Source: Spirochaetia bacterium (GTDB lineage Bacteria; Spirochaetota; Spirochaetia; DSM-16054; Sediminispirochaetaceae). From it: a DNA stretch of 58,255 nt. The stretch covers positions 1-58,255 of the forward strand of contig JAIPFV010000005.1 of assembly GCA_021736475.1 (NCBI GenBank). The letters run 5' to 3'. The notes beneath the pieces are model-generated. The model did no database searches, had not been told where the DNA came from, and saw only the letters and a program-made list of their open reading frames with translations. Numbering within the stretch: position 1 is the first letter of the stretch; each line of letters starts with the position of its first letter. The position numbers were made by a program, and so were the translations under genes. Below are positions 44,190 to 55,200 of this stretch, piece by piece.

Positions 44190-45245
44190 CTATCTGGACA
44201 TACTGCTGAGATTATTATAAATAGTTTTACTACCATCACCACCGTACCGTACGTGCTCAAAGTATTTACCAGCACCCTTGGCAACGCACAACAGCGGCTC
44301 TTCAGCTAGAATTACCGGGACTCCGGTTTCTTTTGCAATCAACTTTGGAAGCCCCTTTAAAAGAGAACCACCACCGGTCATCACAATTCCCCGTTCAACA
44401 ATATCAGCCGCAAGCTCGGGAGGTGTCTGCCCCAAGGTGCGTTTAATTTCTTCAATCACAGCACTAATTGGCTCTTGAAGGGCCTCGCGTACCTCGACAC
44501 TGTCTATTTCAAGCCGTCTTGGGAGGCCGGTGATTGCGTCAGTACCTTTTATCTCCATCTTTTCTATTTGTTTATCAGCAACTGCATTCCCAATGGACAT
44601 CTTCAGAGTTTCGGATGTCTGCTCGCCCACAATTAAATTATGTACAGAACGAACATGCTTAATTATTGCCTCATCAAATTCGTCCCCTCCCAGTCTGATA
44701 GCATTAGTTACCACCATGCCGCCAAGAGATATCACAGAAATCTCCGTTGTTCCTCCACCGATATCACACACCATATGTCCGGCCGGCTCGAAGATTGGAA
44801 TATTTGCACCTATAGCTGCTGCCAGGGACTCTTCTATCACTTTTACTTCCCGAGCGCCCGCTTTGTAGGCGCTCTCCTCCACAGCTCTGCGTTCGACCTC
44901 GGTGATGCAGGTGGGTACTCCGATAACCATCCGCGGTTTTACAAACCAGCGGCGGGGTAGAATTTTTGTAATAAAATATCGAATCATTTTTTCGGTAGTT
45001 TCTAGGTCGGCTATAACTCCGTCCCGTAAAGGGCGGATAGCAATAATATCACCAGGAGTTTTCCACAGCATACGTTTTGCCTCTGCTCCGACGGCGACTA
45101 CCTTCTTTGTTCCACGCTCAACTGCTACTACCGAGGGCTCGCTCACAACGATTCCCTTTCCGCGTACATACACAAGGGTGTTACAAGTCCCTAAATCTAT
45201 TCCAATATCTGTTGAAAAGGCTTCGCTGAAACGTTTGAACGCCAT
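44190..45245 (-). CDS. mreB: Rod shape-determining protein MreB
   Basis: Actin-like ATPase that forms membrane-bound filaments to guide lateral wall synthesis. Phosphate 1 motif [19 protein letters not shown] is at 14-32, phosphate 2 [14 protein letters not shown] near 165, the connecting and adenosine motifs follow, ending with [15 protein letters not shown]. The 351-residue length is normal. AGAGGAG eight bases before ATG 45245 is a good ribosome site. It heads the elongasome operon, downstream of a perfect palindrome. Confidence 0.97.
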   Translation of the reverse strand: MAFKRFSEAFSTDIGIDLGTCNTLVYVRGKGIVVSEPSVVAVERGTKKVVAVGAEAKRMLWKTPGDIIAIRPLRDGVIADLETTEKMIRYFITKILPRRWFVKPRMVIGVPTCITEVERRAVEESAYKAGAREVKVIEESLAAAIGANIPIFEPAGHMVCDIGGGTTEISVISLGGMVVTNAIRLGGDEFDEAIIKHVRSVHNLIVGEQTSETLKMSIGNAVADKQIEKMEIKGTDAITGLPRRLEIDSVEVREALQEPISAVIEEIKRTLGQTPPELAADIVERGIVMTGGGSLLKGLPKLIAKETGVPVILAEEPLLCVAKGAGKYFEHVRYGGDGSKTIYNNLSSMSR

Positions 45246-45302
45246 TTATTCTACTCCTCTCGATTTAATTCTTAGTAACAGTAATTCAGAATCACTGTGA
45301 GG

Positions 45303-45330
45303 CCTCTTCAAAATGAACATTTTGAAGAGG
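45303..45330. repeat. Perfect 13-bp palindrome upstream of mreB
   Basis: CCTCTTCAAAATG and its exact reverse complement flank a 2-base spacer in the gap between the TPR gene (stop at 45339) and mreB (start 45245). Read on the minus strand no T-run follows, so it does not look like a classical terminator. It could be an mRNA hairpin that separates the TPR transcript from mreBCD or a dimeric-regulator site. Confidence 0.75.
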
Positions 45331-45338
45331 TCCATGTG

Positions 45339-46328
45339 TTAATACAATTTTAACAGAGCCCCGTAATGTGAAGGATCTATACTCAACACCTTTCTCCATT
45401 CTGCTCGGGCTTTTACACGCTGGTCGAGTTGTTCATACACCTCACCAAGATAATAATGAGCATCGGCGGATTCTGGGTTCAAGTCCAGCACCTTTTTGTA
45501 TTGATCTTCCGCTTTACTCAACTCATTCTCTTCAATATATATATTTCCCAGCAAGAATCTGCTTTTCTGTTCAATTGTATTATCATCTGTAGAATGTACT
45601 GCGCGCATAAGAAAATCAAGGGCTTTGTCGATTTTTTTCAACTTATAATACGCCTGCCCTATAGTCATATACAAAATCGGATCGGGGTTAGTTTCAGCGG
45701 CTTTTAAGAAGTACTGAACTCCGGCTTCGTACTCATTTAATTCACTGTACCCCAGTCCTAAATAACGGTTCGTATCAGCGCCCTGATATCCCATCTCCAG
45801 TGATTTCTCAAGATGTTCAATTGCCAGATCGATATAAAACCGTCCTTTATGATAATAGGTTTTTCCCAGTACATAATGGACTTGCCCTTCCATGGACGGA
45901 GACGGAAGAGTTAACACTTTTCTCAAGTTTATGATGGCCTTGTCGTATTGTGGAATCTGGTCTTCGAGAGTATACAGACTAGTTCCCCGATAAAAATAAG
46001 CGAAACCGTTTAAAGCTAAATATTGTGAATTGAGGGGGTCCTCTGCAAGAAGCTGCTCACATTCACGGTTTACTTTTGCAAACTCTTTTTGCTCCCATAA
46101 GTCCTGAAGAGAGACATCCTGGATTTGTTCGGATGTATCGGTGGGTGACTCATTTTGGGCAGAATCTGACTGAGTATCCCTTGCAAAAATGTTAGCATTG
46201 ATGAAAAGGAAATAGACAATTCCGGCACTTACTACACCCAAAACTAGAAACAGCAGAATCAGTCTCCGCATTTTAGAGCTTTTTTCCTGCTTGGCTGAAA
46301 ATTGGTAACGGCTTTCAGGTAGTTGCAT
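45339..46328 (-). CDS. Membrane-anchored TPR protein upstream of mreB
   Basis: A 329-residue protein: cytoplasmic Lys-rich N-terminus, one membrane helix near 23-45 (LILLFLVLGVVSAGIVYFLFI), an acidic Ser/Gln linker, and seven or eight TPRs outside (for example YLGLGYSELNEYEAGVQYFLKAAE, YLGEVYEQLDQRVKARAEWRKVL). I start it at ATG 46328; the frame is open to 46469, but that extension lies inside rnpB and codes nothing plausible. Position between rnpB and mreB is conserved in my reading with Treponema-like layouts, though I could not check this. A wall-synthesis scaffold role is inference. Confidence 0.8.
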   Translation of the reverse strand: MQLPESRYQFSAKQEKSSKMRRLILLFLVLGVVSAGIVYFLFINANIFARDTQSDSAQNESPTDTSEQIQDVSLQDLWEQKEFAKVNRECEQLLAEDPLNSQYLALNGFAYFYRGTSLYTLEDQIPQYDKAIINLRKVLTLPSPSMEGQVHYVLGKTYYHKGRFYIDLAIEHLEKSLEMGYQGADTNRYLGLGYSELNEYEAGVQYFLKAAETNPDPILYMTIGQAYYKLKKIDKALDFLMRAVHSTDDNTIEQKSRFLLGNIYIEENELSKAEDQYKKVLDLNPESADAHYYLGEVYEQLDQRVKARAEWRKVLSIDPSHYGALLKLY

Positions 46329-46363
46329 TGTTTTGGCAGTCCTTGAATGAATAAAATAAAAAA

Positions 46364-46740
46364 TGGCAGACCTATAAGCCGGGTTCTGTCTTGGATGACC
46401 ATCTATCTCGGCAGCATTGTTGCCAATGCGCTCTAGCAGCCTACCCGCAGTATAGGGCGGACAACCCAACTGCTGCTCGGCCTTGCTTCTGGCGAGGTTT
46501 ACCGTGCCCCGACTGTTACCAGCCGAGCGGTGAGCTCTTACCTCACCTTTTCACCCTTACCGCCGGCAAATCCGATCCACCGGAAACCGATAAACCAAAG
46601 CACCAGCGGCGGTCTATTTTCTGTGGCACTAGCTATAACACCTTTACGGTGCCTCCGGGCGTTACCCGGCGCCATGTCCTGCGAAGCCCGGACTTTCCTC
46701 TATACCCCCTTACAGAGTACAGCGGCCATCCAGTCTGCCA
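46364..46740 (-). ncRNA. rnpB: RNase P RNA (class A)
   Basis: Catalytic RNA that trims tRNA 5' leaders. On the minus strand the 5' part has GAGGAAAGTCCGGGCT (46700-46685), the middle has ACAGAAAA (46624-46617), and the 3' part has CAGAACCCGGCTTATAG (46388-46372), the universally conserved P4-forming segments. The ends TGGCAGAC and GTCTGCCA pair as helix P1 (46740-46733 with 46371-46364), followed by a T-rich run (TTTTTTATTTTAT) that acts as terminator. The ~377-base length is normal for a bacterial type A RNA. Short open frames on both strands here are not genes. Confidence 0.96.
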
Positions 46741-46758
46741 TTATTAATCTCTATTAAG

Positions 46759-46782
46759 AAAATAGCCGTCTACGGCTATTTT
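46759..46782 (-). terminator. Intrinsic terminator after the rpoD operon
   Basis: An 11-bp perfect stem (AAAATAGCCGT / ACGGCTATTTT, 2-base loop) with a GC core and T-rich 3' side (TATTTTCTTAAT on the minus strand) lies between the zinc-ribbon gene and rnpB. Its A-tract also allows function on the other strand. Confidence 0.7.
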
Positions 46783-46784
46783 CG

Positions 46785-46819
46785 TAGTTTCGCTTGCCGC
46801 GCAGCGGCATACGAAACTA
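46785..46819 (-). repeat. Second hairpin after the zinc-ribbon gene
   Basis: An outer 8-bp stem (TAGTTTCG / CGAAACTA) and an inner 6-bp stem (TGCCGC / GCGGCA) with two-base bulges start right after the stop codon. It stacks directly in front of the terminator at 46759-46782 and may stabilise the mRNA 3' end. Confidence 0.6.
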
Positions 46820-47614
46820 TTACTCTTCTGCTCCAAGCTCTTCCGGAGTTACTAAATCTGCCAAGCTGCCGGATTCCTCCGAGCCTACTAGTTGTTCGGC
46901 TACATCCTCGTCTTCATAAAATAAAATACGACTGCAATACGGACAGAACCGGATACTATCGCCATTGCGTACATCGTTCACAAACTGTCCAGGAAGACTC
47001 ATGTGACATCCGGTACAGACAGAGTTTTTAATCGGAACTATACCTAAACCGGATTTACTTCGGACAATACGCTCGAACTTAAAAACAATCTCCTCATCAA
47101 GATCGGGCACTATCTGCTGCTCTTCCTGTTCCAGGTTCTTTAGTTCCCGCCGTTTTTCCTCATTCTCGGATTCAATCTTTTCCTGTTCCGCAGCAATTTC
47201 CTCTTCCTGCAGCTGGATCATTTTTTCATCTTTGGAGAGAGATTCCGACAGTTCTTCTAAAATTTTCTCTTCTCTCAATACATCTTTACGAAGCTGCTGC
47301 TCCTTCTCAGTTGCATCTCTGATCTCTTTATCCAACGCTTCGTACTCTCGCTGAGTGGTAATTAGGTCCATTTGCTTTTCATACTCTTCACGTTGTCTTT
47401 CAGCATCATCCAAACGGATTCTTAGGTGCTTTATATGGTCTTTGGTATTTTCTACTTTGGTATTTTTTTCGAGGTAGCTCTTCTTAAGTCGATTCAATAA
47501 TTCTAGTTTAGTATTAACAAGCTTGGGATTTTCCTCGATTTGCCGTTCAATTTCAAATTTTCTTGAGAGTATATCCTGAAGACTTCTCAATTTTTCAAAT
47601 ACTTCCTGCATCAT
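46820..47614 (-). CDS. Coiled-coil protein with C-terminal zinc ribbon (CT398/DUF164-like)
   Basis: A 264-residue protein: about 180 residues of Glu/Lys-rich antiparallel coiled coil, then a zinc ribbon with CTGC (near 206) and CPYC (near 231) and an acidic tail. This layout matches the CT398/DUF164 zinc-ribbon family, reported to bind sigma-54 and flagellar or secretion parts in Chlamydia; that function is not shown here. ATG 47614 has GGAGG about ten bases upstream and starts after the rpoD stop; the frame runs back to 47641 but would overlap rpoD. Its place in the rpoD operon suggests a role near transcription. Confidence 0.85.
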   Translation of the reverse strand: MMQEVFEKLRSLQDILSRKFEIERQIEENPKLVNTKLELLNRLKKSYLEKNTKVENTKDHIKHLRIRLDDAERQREEYEKQMDLITTQREYEALDKEIRDATEKEQQLRKDVLREEKILEELSESLSKDEKMIQLQEEEIAAEQEKIESENEEKRRELKNLEQEEQQIVPDLDEEIVFKFERIVRSKSGLGIVPIKNSVCTGCHMSLPGQFVNDVRNGDSIRFCPYCSRILFYEDEDVAEQLVGSEESGSLADLVTPEELGAEE

Positions 47615-47630
47615 ATGAACATATCCTCCA

Positions 47631-49427
47631 TTAGGTATCAATATAGTCTTTTAATCGTCTGCTCCGCTTAGGATGCCGCAGTCTACGCAGGGCCTTGGCC
47701 TCAATCTGACGGATTCTTTCACGGGTTACATTAAAATAGAGCCCGACTTCTTCCAGAGTAAGGGAATATCCATCCTCAAGACCGAAGCGCATTTTCAATA
47801 CCTCCTGCTCTCGCGGTGGAAGGGTTTCCAGAACATCTTGAAGCTGTTCCTGGAGAATAGTAAATGCGGTTTGGCTGGCCGGATTCTCTACATCTTTATC
47901 TTCAATAAAATCACCCAGCAGTGAATCCTCTTCCTCACCGATAGGCGTTTCCAAAGAAATTGGTTCACGGGCAACATTCTTCACCGATTTTACCCGCAGG
48001 ACTGACCATCCAAGCCGTTCCGCAACTTCTTCATCGGTGGGTTCGCGGCCTAACACCTGCATCAGCTGGCGAGATTCCCTCACCACCTTGTTTATCTGTT
48101 CAATCATATGCACGGGAACACGGATTGTTCTCGCCTGGTCGGATATAGACCGGGTAATTGCCTGCCGAATCCACCAGGTTGCATAGGTTGAGAACTTATA
48201 GCCCTTGCGGTACTCGAACTTTTCAACCGCTTTTATTAATCCAATGTTTCCTTCCTGTACAAGGTCAAAGAAATGCAAACCCCGGTTTGTATATTTCTTT
48301 GCTATACTGACTACCAGTCGCAAGTTGGCCTGGATAAGTTTATCCTTAGCGGTTTTCATGAGAAATTTGCCGCGGGCAATTTCTTTAGACTCTTCAAGAA
48401 TGGAATCTATATCACTTTCAAATTCAAGCTCGATATTTCGTAACTGTTTCTCATCAGTTTGAATTTTACGTATTTTTTCTTTAATCACATCCGCCGAAAG
48501 CTGAAGCCGTTCTTCAATTTCCCGGCGATTTTCAGCAATGGCCAGACCGCGTCCCATACTGCGTAGTTCTTTCGAACTACGAATACCGAGCCGATGTTCA
48601 ATACGCTTTTGATCCCGTTGATATTTATGGATCCGTTTTTCCGTATCCAAAAATTTATCGGAGAAGGAGGAAATCTCTTCCTGCTGAAGGTCGATATTTT
48701 CCATATCCTTCAACAATTCGTCGCGAAAGTTTTTTAATTCATCATTCGCGAGAACATCCTTACCGCCGGCAATCAGTTTTTTCTTCAAATCCATATACTG
48801 TTTGAGCTTGCTGTTGATGCCGCGTAAATCTTCCCGATAACTCTGATTAAGCCTGCGCCGCTCAGTAAGAATTTCGGATATCTCCTTCTTACTCAGTTCC
48901 ATTTCACGTGGATCGACACGTGAAAACGTCTTCTGCATAATTTGATACATCTGGGGCAGCAGCATACCCGATTTATGTATGACGCTTTTTATGATATTCT
49001 CGCCATCTTCCATCTGTTTAGAAAGCTCGACTTCTTGCTCAGCAGTAAGTAGATTCTCTTTACCGATCTCACGCAGATAAAGGCGAATAGGATCATCAAC
49101 CGAAGAGGAGTCTTTGTCGCTGTACACCACTTTTTTCTTAGAAACAGAAGGTTTTTTCTCTTCCTCTATAGTGGGCTCCTCTTCTTCGCCATACTCTTCT
49201 TCTAGAACCTCAACATCCTCTTCTTCGTTCTCAGAGAGTGATATCTCGGTTTCGTCCTCAAGAGTTACGTTGTTTTTCTCCAATAGAGTTAACACCTCTT
49301 CAATTTTCTCTGAGTTTACAATTGAGTCAGGTAAAAAATCATTTACTTCATCGTAACTGATTTTTTTCTTTGTCTTAGCATATTCTAACAGTTTGACAAC
49401 AGAGGGATCTGTTTCAAGTTCTGTCAT
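47631..49427 (-). CDS. rpoD: Primary sigma factor RpoD (sigma-70)
   Basis: Directs RNA polymerase to housekeeping promoters. Region 1.1 and a very acidic stretch (residues about 65-90), region 1.2 ([12 protein letters not shown] near 112), a non-conserved region rich in charged helices (about 165-345), regions 2.1-2.4 ([18 protein letters not shown] to [11 protein letters not shown]), region 3 and region 4 ([20 protein letters not shown]) are all visible. The 598 residues agree with a primary sigma. The start overlaps the dnaG stop as ATGA. The consensus-like promoters in this window fit such a sigma. Confidence 0.98.
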   Translation of the reverse strand: MTELETDPSVVKLLEYAKTKKKISYDEVNDFLPDSIVNSEKIEEVLTLLEKNNVTLEDETEISLSENEEEDVEVLEEEYGEEEEPTIEEEKKPSVSKKKVVYSDKDSSSVDDPIRLYLREIGKENLLTAEQEVELSKQMEDGENIIKSVIHKSGMLLPQMYQIMQKTFSRVDPREMELSKKEISEILTERRRLNQSYREDLRGINSKLKQYMDLKKKLIAGGKDVLANDELKNFRDELLKDMENIDLQQEEISSFSDKFLDTEKRIHKYQRDQKRIEHRLGIRSSKELRSMGRGLAIAENRREIEERLQLSADVIKEKIRKIQTDEKQLRNIELEFESDIDSILEESKEIARGKFLMKTAKDKLIQANLRLVVSIAKKYTNRGLHFFDLVQEGNIGLIKAVEKFEYRKGYKFSTYATWWIRQAITRSISDQARTIRVPVHMIEQINKVVRESRQLMQVLGREPTDEEVAERLGWSVLRVKSVKNVAREPISLETPIGEEEDSLLGDFIEDKDVENPASQTAFTILQEQLQDVLETLPPREQEVLKMRFGLEDGYSLTLEEVGLYFNVTRERIRQIEAKALRRLRHPKRSRRLKDYIDT

Positions 49428-51190
49428 TGCGCATCACCCTTAATTCGTATTAATTCTTCGTCGAGAAACATCTTCTCCGACAGAAGTTCTTTCAGCACTC
49501 CAAAATCGGAGCCCTTCTTCTCAACTTTTTTTATCTTCTCAAGCAGAGTCTGTCGTTTTGTACGCAGACTTCTTACTTTTATATTTCTTATGCCATCCTT
49601 CACAATTGCATCCACGTTTTCTTCATATTCACCGGTAGCTGATTTTTCGAATACCAGGTGCTGTACCCGCTCCGATTCAATCCTTGGGATAACATGATCA
49701 ATATCAAGTTCGTCACTTCTATAAGCCTCTTCCAAGGCTATATACAACTCACGAGCATCTTCATCCTGAAGATCATCGATACCAATTACTCGTCGAACAT
49801 CTCCAAAATAACTACAATTAACTACCACGGCAAGCATGAGAAAAAGGTCAGTGCCAATCCGCTTTTTCTCTTCTTTTACGGCTTGCTGACCTTCTGAACG
49901 AGGCTGTTTTCCCTGCTTTATTGCATTGATATCGTGTAGCACCGCCTTAGGCTCAACTTGTAGAAAATCGGCGAGATACTTAATAATATCTTCTCGTTTG
50001 ACCTCCGAATCTATACTCTGTACGTAAGGAGCTAAGTCCTTTACCACTTGAGACTTATGCTCGGCTCCGGAAGTTCCGTGCTGCTCTCCTGCTTTCTGCA
50101 CCAGAAACTGGAACCCATTCACCGGTGATTTTAACATATTCTGCAAGGAATTAGAACCCTCATTTAATAATATATCGGCAGGATCTTTCCCACCATGAGG
50201 AACCGCTACATCACACTGCATTCCAACCTTCTCCATAATCTCTATTCCCCGTCGAGCAGCCTGCAGGCCGGCCCGATCATCGTCAAACACTAAAGTTACG
50301 CGGTCTGCGTACCTGCGCATAACCCTTCCCTGTTCTTCTGTAAGTGCTGTTCCCAGAGGAGCTACAGCGATCGGTAAACCGGCCTCAAAAAATGCCATAA
50401 CATCAAAGTATCCTTCGACCACCACTACTCTTCGGTACTTTTGAATTCCCTTTACCGCTCTGCTCAGACCGAATAAAATTCGCCGCTTCTGATAAAGCTC
50501 GGTCTCCGGCGAATTGATGTACTTTGGTTCCCGACCGTCAATGCTTCTTCCCCCAAAAGCTACTACATCCCCGCCGGGAGACCGGATAGGAAAAATTAGC
50601 CGATTCGAAAAAATAGATACGTGAGGATACTTTTTCGAAAACAGGCCGGAGCTCGCAAGAAAATCGTCGGAATAGTTTTTTTGGCGCAAAAAACCATACA
50701 GCCAACGCCTATCCTCGGGCGCAAAGCCCAACTGAAACCTCTCAATTGCCTCAGCCCCAAAACCTCGCTCAGATAGATATTCCCGGGCTTTTTCCCCCGT
50801 CTTATGTCGGGTTAAAAAATAATGAAAACTACTGGTAATGCGGCTGTACAGATCATTCAACGCCCGCTTACCCCGCTCCACTTCGGGGTCCCTGTCACCC
50901 GCAGGCACTTCAATCCCAGCACGTTCAGCAAGCTTCTCCGCGGCCTCGACAAACGGAATATGTTCAACCTCCATTAGAAAGGTAAACATAGTACCACCCT
51001 TATGGCAACCAAAACAGTAAAATAGGTTCTTGTCCGGATCGACCGACATGGACGGTGTTTTTTCTGAGTGAAAAGGACATAAGCCCCAGTAACGACTTCC
51101 CCGCTTCTCAAGGGTCACAAAATCCTGAACAAGATCTACAATATTTATCCGCTGATTTATCTCTTCAATAGTTCCTTCAGGGATTCTCAT
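49424..51190 (-). CDS. dnaG: DNA primase DnaG
   Basis: Makes RNA primers for replication. The CHC2-type zinc-binding domain has Cys38, His41, Cys59 and Cys62 (CPFH and CFGC); the TOPRIM core has [13 protein letters not shown] and the DDD-type acidic site in LVFDDDRAG. The C-terminal region (DnaB-binding) is short and charged. I start at ATG 51190, giving the family's MRIPE N-terminus; a GTG at 51205, next to the mltG stop, is the alternative. Forms a dnaG-rpoD pair without rpsU, with mltG in front. Confidence 0.96.
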   Translation of the reverse strand: MRIPEGTIEEINQRINIVDLVQDFVTLEKRGSRYWGLCPFHSEKTPSMSVDPDKNLFYCFGCHKGGTMFTFLMEVEHIPFVEAAEKLAERAGIEVPAGDRDPEVERGKRALNDLYSRITSSFHYFLTRHKTGEKAREYLSERGFGAEAIERFQLGFAPEDRRWLYGFLRQKNYSDDFLASSGLFSKKYPHVSIFSNRLIFPIRSPGGDVVAFGGRSIDGREPKYINSPETELYQKRRILFGLSRAVKGIQKYRRVVVVEGYFDVMAFFEAGLPIAVAPLGTALTEEQGRVMRRYADRVTLVFDDDRAGLQAARRGIEIMEKVGMQCDVAVPHGGKDPADILLNEGSNSLQNMLKSPVNGFQFLVQKAGEQHGTSGAEHKSQVVKDLAPYVQSIDSEVKREDIIKYLADFLQVEPKAVLHDINAIKQGKQPRSEGQQAVKEEKKRIGTDLFLMLAVVVNCSYFGDVRRVIGIDDLQDEDARELYIALEEAYRSDELDIDHVIPRIESERVQHLVFEKSATGEYEENVDAIVKDGIRNIKVRSLRTKRQTLLEKIKKVEKKGSDFGVLKELLSEKMFLDEELIRIKGDAQ

Positions 51191-51205
51191 TGTGTTCTGC
51201 TGCAC

Positions 51206-52240
51206 CTACTGCTTGATATAAAGACGGTATGCTCGATTATGATCGGTCAAGCTTTTAGTAAACACATGCTGTCCGGCATCCGGATCTTTGAGTAAAAAAT
51301 ACAAACTATCCGTATCGGCCGGATAGAAGACCGCTGTTAAAGCTACTGTTCCAGGATTAGCAATTGGTGCCGGAGGCAAGCCCCATACTGTGTAGGTATT
51401 GTACTTGGACTCTATCTCCAGATCGTCAAAAGTAACTTTTTCCGGATATGCCTCACCTTTAATCTCTGTCATTACATATACCACGGTCGCACAGGACTGC
51501 AGCCGCATGCCCCTCTCCATACGATTATAAAATACCGAGGCTATTTTGGATGCTTCCTCAGGATCCCTATATTCTCTCTCCACAATCGATGCAAGTATAA
51601 TTTTACTATGCAGTTCTTGCCACTCTAATTGGGTATACTCCGGATAGATCTCTTGCAGCTTTTCAAACATAGTCTCTACAAGATGGGTTACTACCTTGTT
51701 AGCAGGATATTCCTCTTGAAATAAATATGTATCAGGATACAAATACCCCTCTGCTGAATCCGACTCCATCTGAAATCGATCTAATATTTCCGGAGAATCG
51801 ATTGCATCCAGAAACTCCTCCTGGGTACATATTCCGGCTTCCTCGAAACGGGCACCTATTTGCCTTGCAGTGAGTCCTTCAGCCAAAGTAACTTTGACCA
51901 GCTGTTGAGTTCCGGCAACCAGAATATTATGAATCTCCAAAGTAGTCATTGTATTGGAAACTTTATAATAACCGGATTTAATAGCTGCCTGGGTCTGCCG
52001 AAGTTTGGTAAGTGCAATAAACAAATACTTAGACCGAATAATTTCTTTTTCTGCAAGCCGCTCTGCAGTCACTGAAACAGCCTCGCCGGGGCTCACATTA
52101 AAGGAGCTCTCCCGGCTATCAGATTTCGTGGTACCGCTCTCAACTGGAGAGTTTAGATAATAACCTAATCCCACCACCGCGGCTGAAGATAGCCCTGCAA
52201 TTAGCAAGAGCACTAGAAATACAATAAAAACTTTCCGCAT
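51206..52240 (-). CDS. mltG: Endolytic murein transglycosylase MltG
   Basis: Membrane-bound enzyme that cuts nascent glycan strands, setting chain length. One N-terminal membrane helix (about 4-25), a LysM-like region and the YceG catalytic domain with the Glu of ASIVERE (Glu221), VFYNRMERGMRLQS, YNTYTVWGLPPAPIANPG and the end motif HVFTKSLTDHNRA. The segment after LQS reads CATVVY where most members have DPTVxY. ATG 52240 is one base after the preceding stop; 19 codons further upstream in frame lie inside that gene and are not used. 344 residues, normal size. Confidence 0.93.
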   Translation of the reverse strand: MRKVFIVFLVLLLIAGLSSAAVVGLGYYLNSPVESGTTKSDSRESSFNVSPGEAVSVTAERLAEKEIIRSKYLFIALTKLRQTQAAIKSGYYKVSNTMTTLEIHNILVAGTQQLVKVTLAEGLTARQIGARFEEAGICTQEEFLDAIDSPEILDRFQMESDSAEGYLYPDTYLFQEEYPANKVVTHLVETMFEKLQEIYPEYTQLEWQELHSKIILASIVEREYRDPEEASKIASVFYNRMERGMRLQSCATVVYVMTEIKGEAYPEKVTFDDLEIESKYNTYTVWGLPPAPIANPGTVALTAVFYPADTDSLYFLLKDPDAGQHVFTKSLTDHNRAYRLYIKQ

Positions 52241-52241
52241 A

Positions 52242-55200
52242 TCAGTCTTTTTCCAAGATAAATTCAACACGACGGTTTTTCCAGCGGTTATCCTCATCCT
52301 GAAAGTCGACTATTGGTTTACTTCCGCCAACCCCTTTTGCGTTCAGACGGCTTCGAGAGATTCCCCTCTCCACCAGTGCCTCCAACACTCGCTTTGCCCG
52401 TTCTTCCGACAGAGGAATAAGCTCGTTTATCTGCTCCTGTCTTGCCAACTCAGGATCCCAGAATTTGGTAATGTTGGCGTGCCCTTCAATCGTGATTTCA
52501 TATTGGCGGTATTTCTTTAAGATTTCAGCCAACCTATCGAGCACATATTGATTTCGCGAGGCTATCTCCGGTTTGTCATCTACAAATTCCGCAGAATTAG
52601 GTTTAAAGTTAATGCTGGCTATTTTGATCTTCAGCACATCGCCTTCCCGCACAACCAGTACATCCACCGGTATCTTTCCGTTTTCGATTATCCGGTTTCC
52701 GAGTGAATCGGCAACCTCAAAGCGGTATGGATAGTCCATGGCTGCATACACCAGTTCACCATCGTCGGAACGCCCATCCCAGATAATCTTTTCCGCAGGC
52801 TCTCCCTTGCCGGAGTATTGCTTAAATACCGGGCCATCTTGGGAAGTTACTCCGGCTCGTTCGGCGTCATAGATGGTAAAACTCCATTCCCGGATAGCAT
52901 TGCGGTCAGAGACCTTCAGCATGATACTCAATTCATCCTCGATACCGTCATTGTCCGGTGAGAAGGGAGTCGGTTCCAGATTCACATCTGCCTGCGGTGC
53001 GGTTACATCAAGCACAAAGGGCAGCGACTCCACTGAAGGCCGGTTTCCCTTGGTATAACGGGCACTGAAACGGGCCTTGTAGCGGCCTTCCACATAATCA
53101 CCATCCTCATTTTTTCCATCCCACACTATCTGCTTCGGAATACGCGCTTCACCGGAAAACTCTTTCTGTACAATTCCGCGATTGTCCACCAGCTCCAGGG
53201 ACCATTCTTCCAGTCCTTCCCGTCGATTCACAATAGTCGAGAAGCTGATTTCCTCGTAAAGGCCGTTCCCGGTTGGTGCAAGTTTGTCCGAACCGGCGGT
53301 TACAAACAGCTGGGTCGGTGCCGTATCGATTTCGATATTCTCTACGCGCTCTTCGCTAGTATTTCCGGCTCGGTCGGTAGAAAAGACTCTGTAGGAGTAA
53401 AATCCGTCATCAACACTATTGCCGGCTTTATCGGTTCCGTCCCACACATAGTCCTCAACCTTGCCTTTCCAGCTTGTGCTGTTTACTATAGTCCCGTCGC
53501 TCGAGAGAACCTCTGCCTCCCACAACTGTTCACTGGAAGATTCTTGGGCAAAGGTTATCGTGTCACGGTTTCCGTCGCCCTCGGGTGAAAAAATGGAATA
53601 TTCCGGCTCGACAGTAATTGATGGAAAGACGGTATCAACTGTAAAGAACTGAGTTACCGCGGTCGGATTGTTACCATTGGCATACAGAACATCAAGCCTT
53701 GCCCGGTAGCGTCCGTCCGCAACTCTATTTCCCTCGGAGGAAAAACCGTCCCACTGCATACTTACGGGCATATTCCCGGTACCACTGCGAGAAAAAAGTA
53801 CCTCTGTGTTCTCACTCATAACCTCAAGTGTATACTTTTCTATACCCTCTTCGATATCGAGCTTTGGAAAGAACTTAATAGTGTCTTTACTTCCATCGCC
53901 ATTGGGTGAGAAATAATCATAATTTGCGGTAAACAGAACCGGAGTTTCCTCGGTGTTCAGTTCAAAACGTATCTTTCTGGATTCACCGCGATTACCGGCA
54001 CGGTCGACAGTGGTAAGCTGATAGAAGTAATAGCCATCTTCTGCCAAACTACCGTCCTCTTTACGTCCGTCCCAAGTAATAGTCTGTTCCGGTTGCTCTA
54101 TCCATTTGTACTGATACACCGGGTTTTCATCTATATCGGTAATTGTTCCGTACCAATTTTCCTCTTTTGAGGCTTCCTGGTGAATTTTTATAGTATCTTT
54201 ATTTCCATCACCGTTGGGAGAGAATATTCTATTGTCAATTTCAATTCTGGCCTCGGGTGGCGTTATATCCACAATAAAGGGAGCAGAACGTGTTGTCGGT
54301 CGGTTCCCGTTTACATACAGAACCTGCAGATCCGCATAATACTGTCGGTTTTCTGGTAAAATATTCCCATTTTTGTCTTTTCCGTCAAAGGGAATCACAC
54401 CGTTCAAACCGCTAGTACCGGTAAAACTGCGGTACTCCCGGCCGTTTTCATCAACTATTTTAATGGTCCAACTCTCTAGCCCCCGCTGTACCGGCACATC
54501 CGGCTGCAGGAGCACGACATCAAGGATCCCGTCTCCGTTAGGAGAAAAATGAGAATGATCGATAGAGAGTGAAATCGGGGTCTCTTCGGTATTTTTAACT
54601 AAGTTCCCGTACTCCGCCTTACCACTGTTGCCGGCTTTATCGGTTGATGTGATGAAGTACTTATAAACACCATCCGGTACTAAAATGCCCTGGTTATTCG
54701 TACCATCCCATTCAAAGGGCTCGGGAGGATTATCTTTCCAGGTTTTCGTTTTTATACGCTTCCCGCTGCTGTCTCTGATCTCAGCTCTCCAGAGGTCCTC
54801 TCTGCTGCCGGTTTGCTTAATCGGCAGCACATCCTTCTGTCCATCATCATTAGGCGAAAATATTCTTTCCGCTGGATCTTCCCTTTCAATCCGAACTACC
54901 GGCGGTTGGGTATCGACGTACACCGAATATTTTTCTGAAGTGCCGTAGTTGCCGTTGTCATCCCAAGCCCGGATATAAAAATAGTAGAGTCCATCCGGAG
55001 CTGTTTCACCAGTATCGGCGGTTCCATCCCAACGCAGGGTCTCCGGAACCGGTATTTCGCTTTTTGATTTAAACAAATTCTGAAAAAAGGTTTTCACCGT
55101 CCGCTTTTCCGGACGGGTTTCTTTATTTTCTATAGTCCTTACAGCCTCACCTTGACTGTTCTCCACTATAAACTCATAGCCCTTTATATACCGACTTTCA

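Noticed and set aside
46391-46757. Plus-strand open frames and the N-terminal extension of the TPR gene inside rnpB
   Set aside because: The region has all conserved RNase P RNA elements; the frames are by-products.
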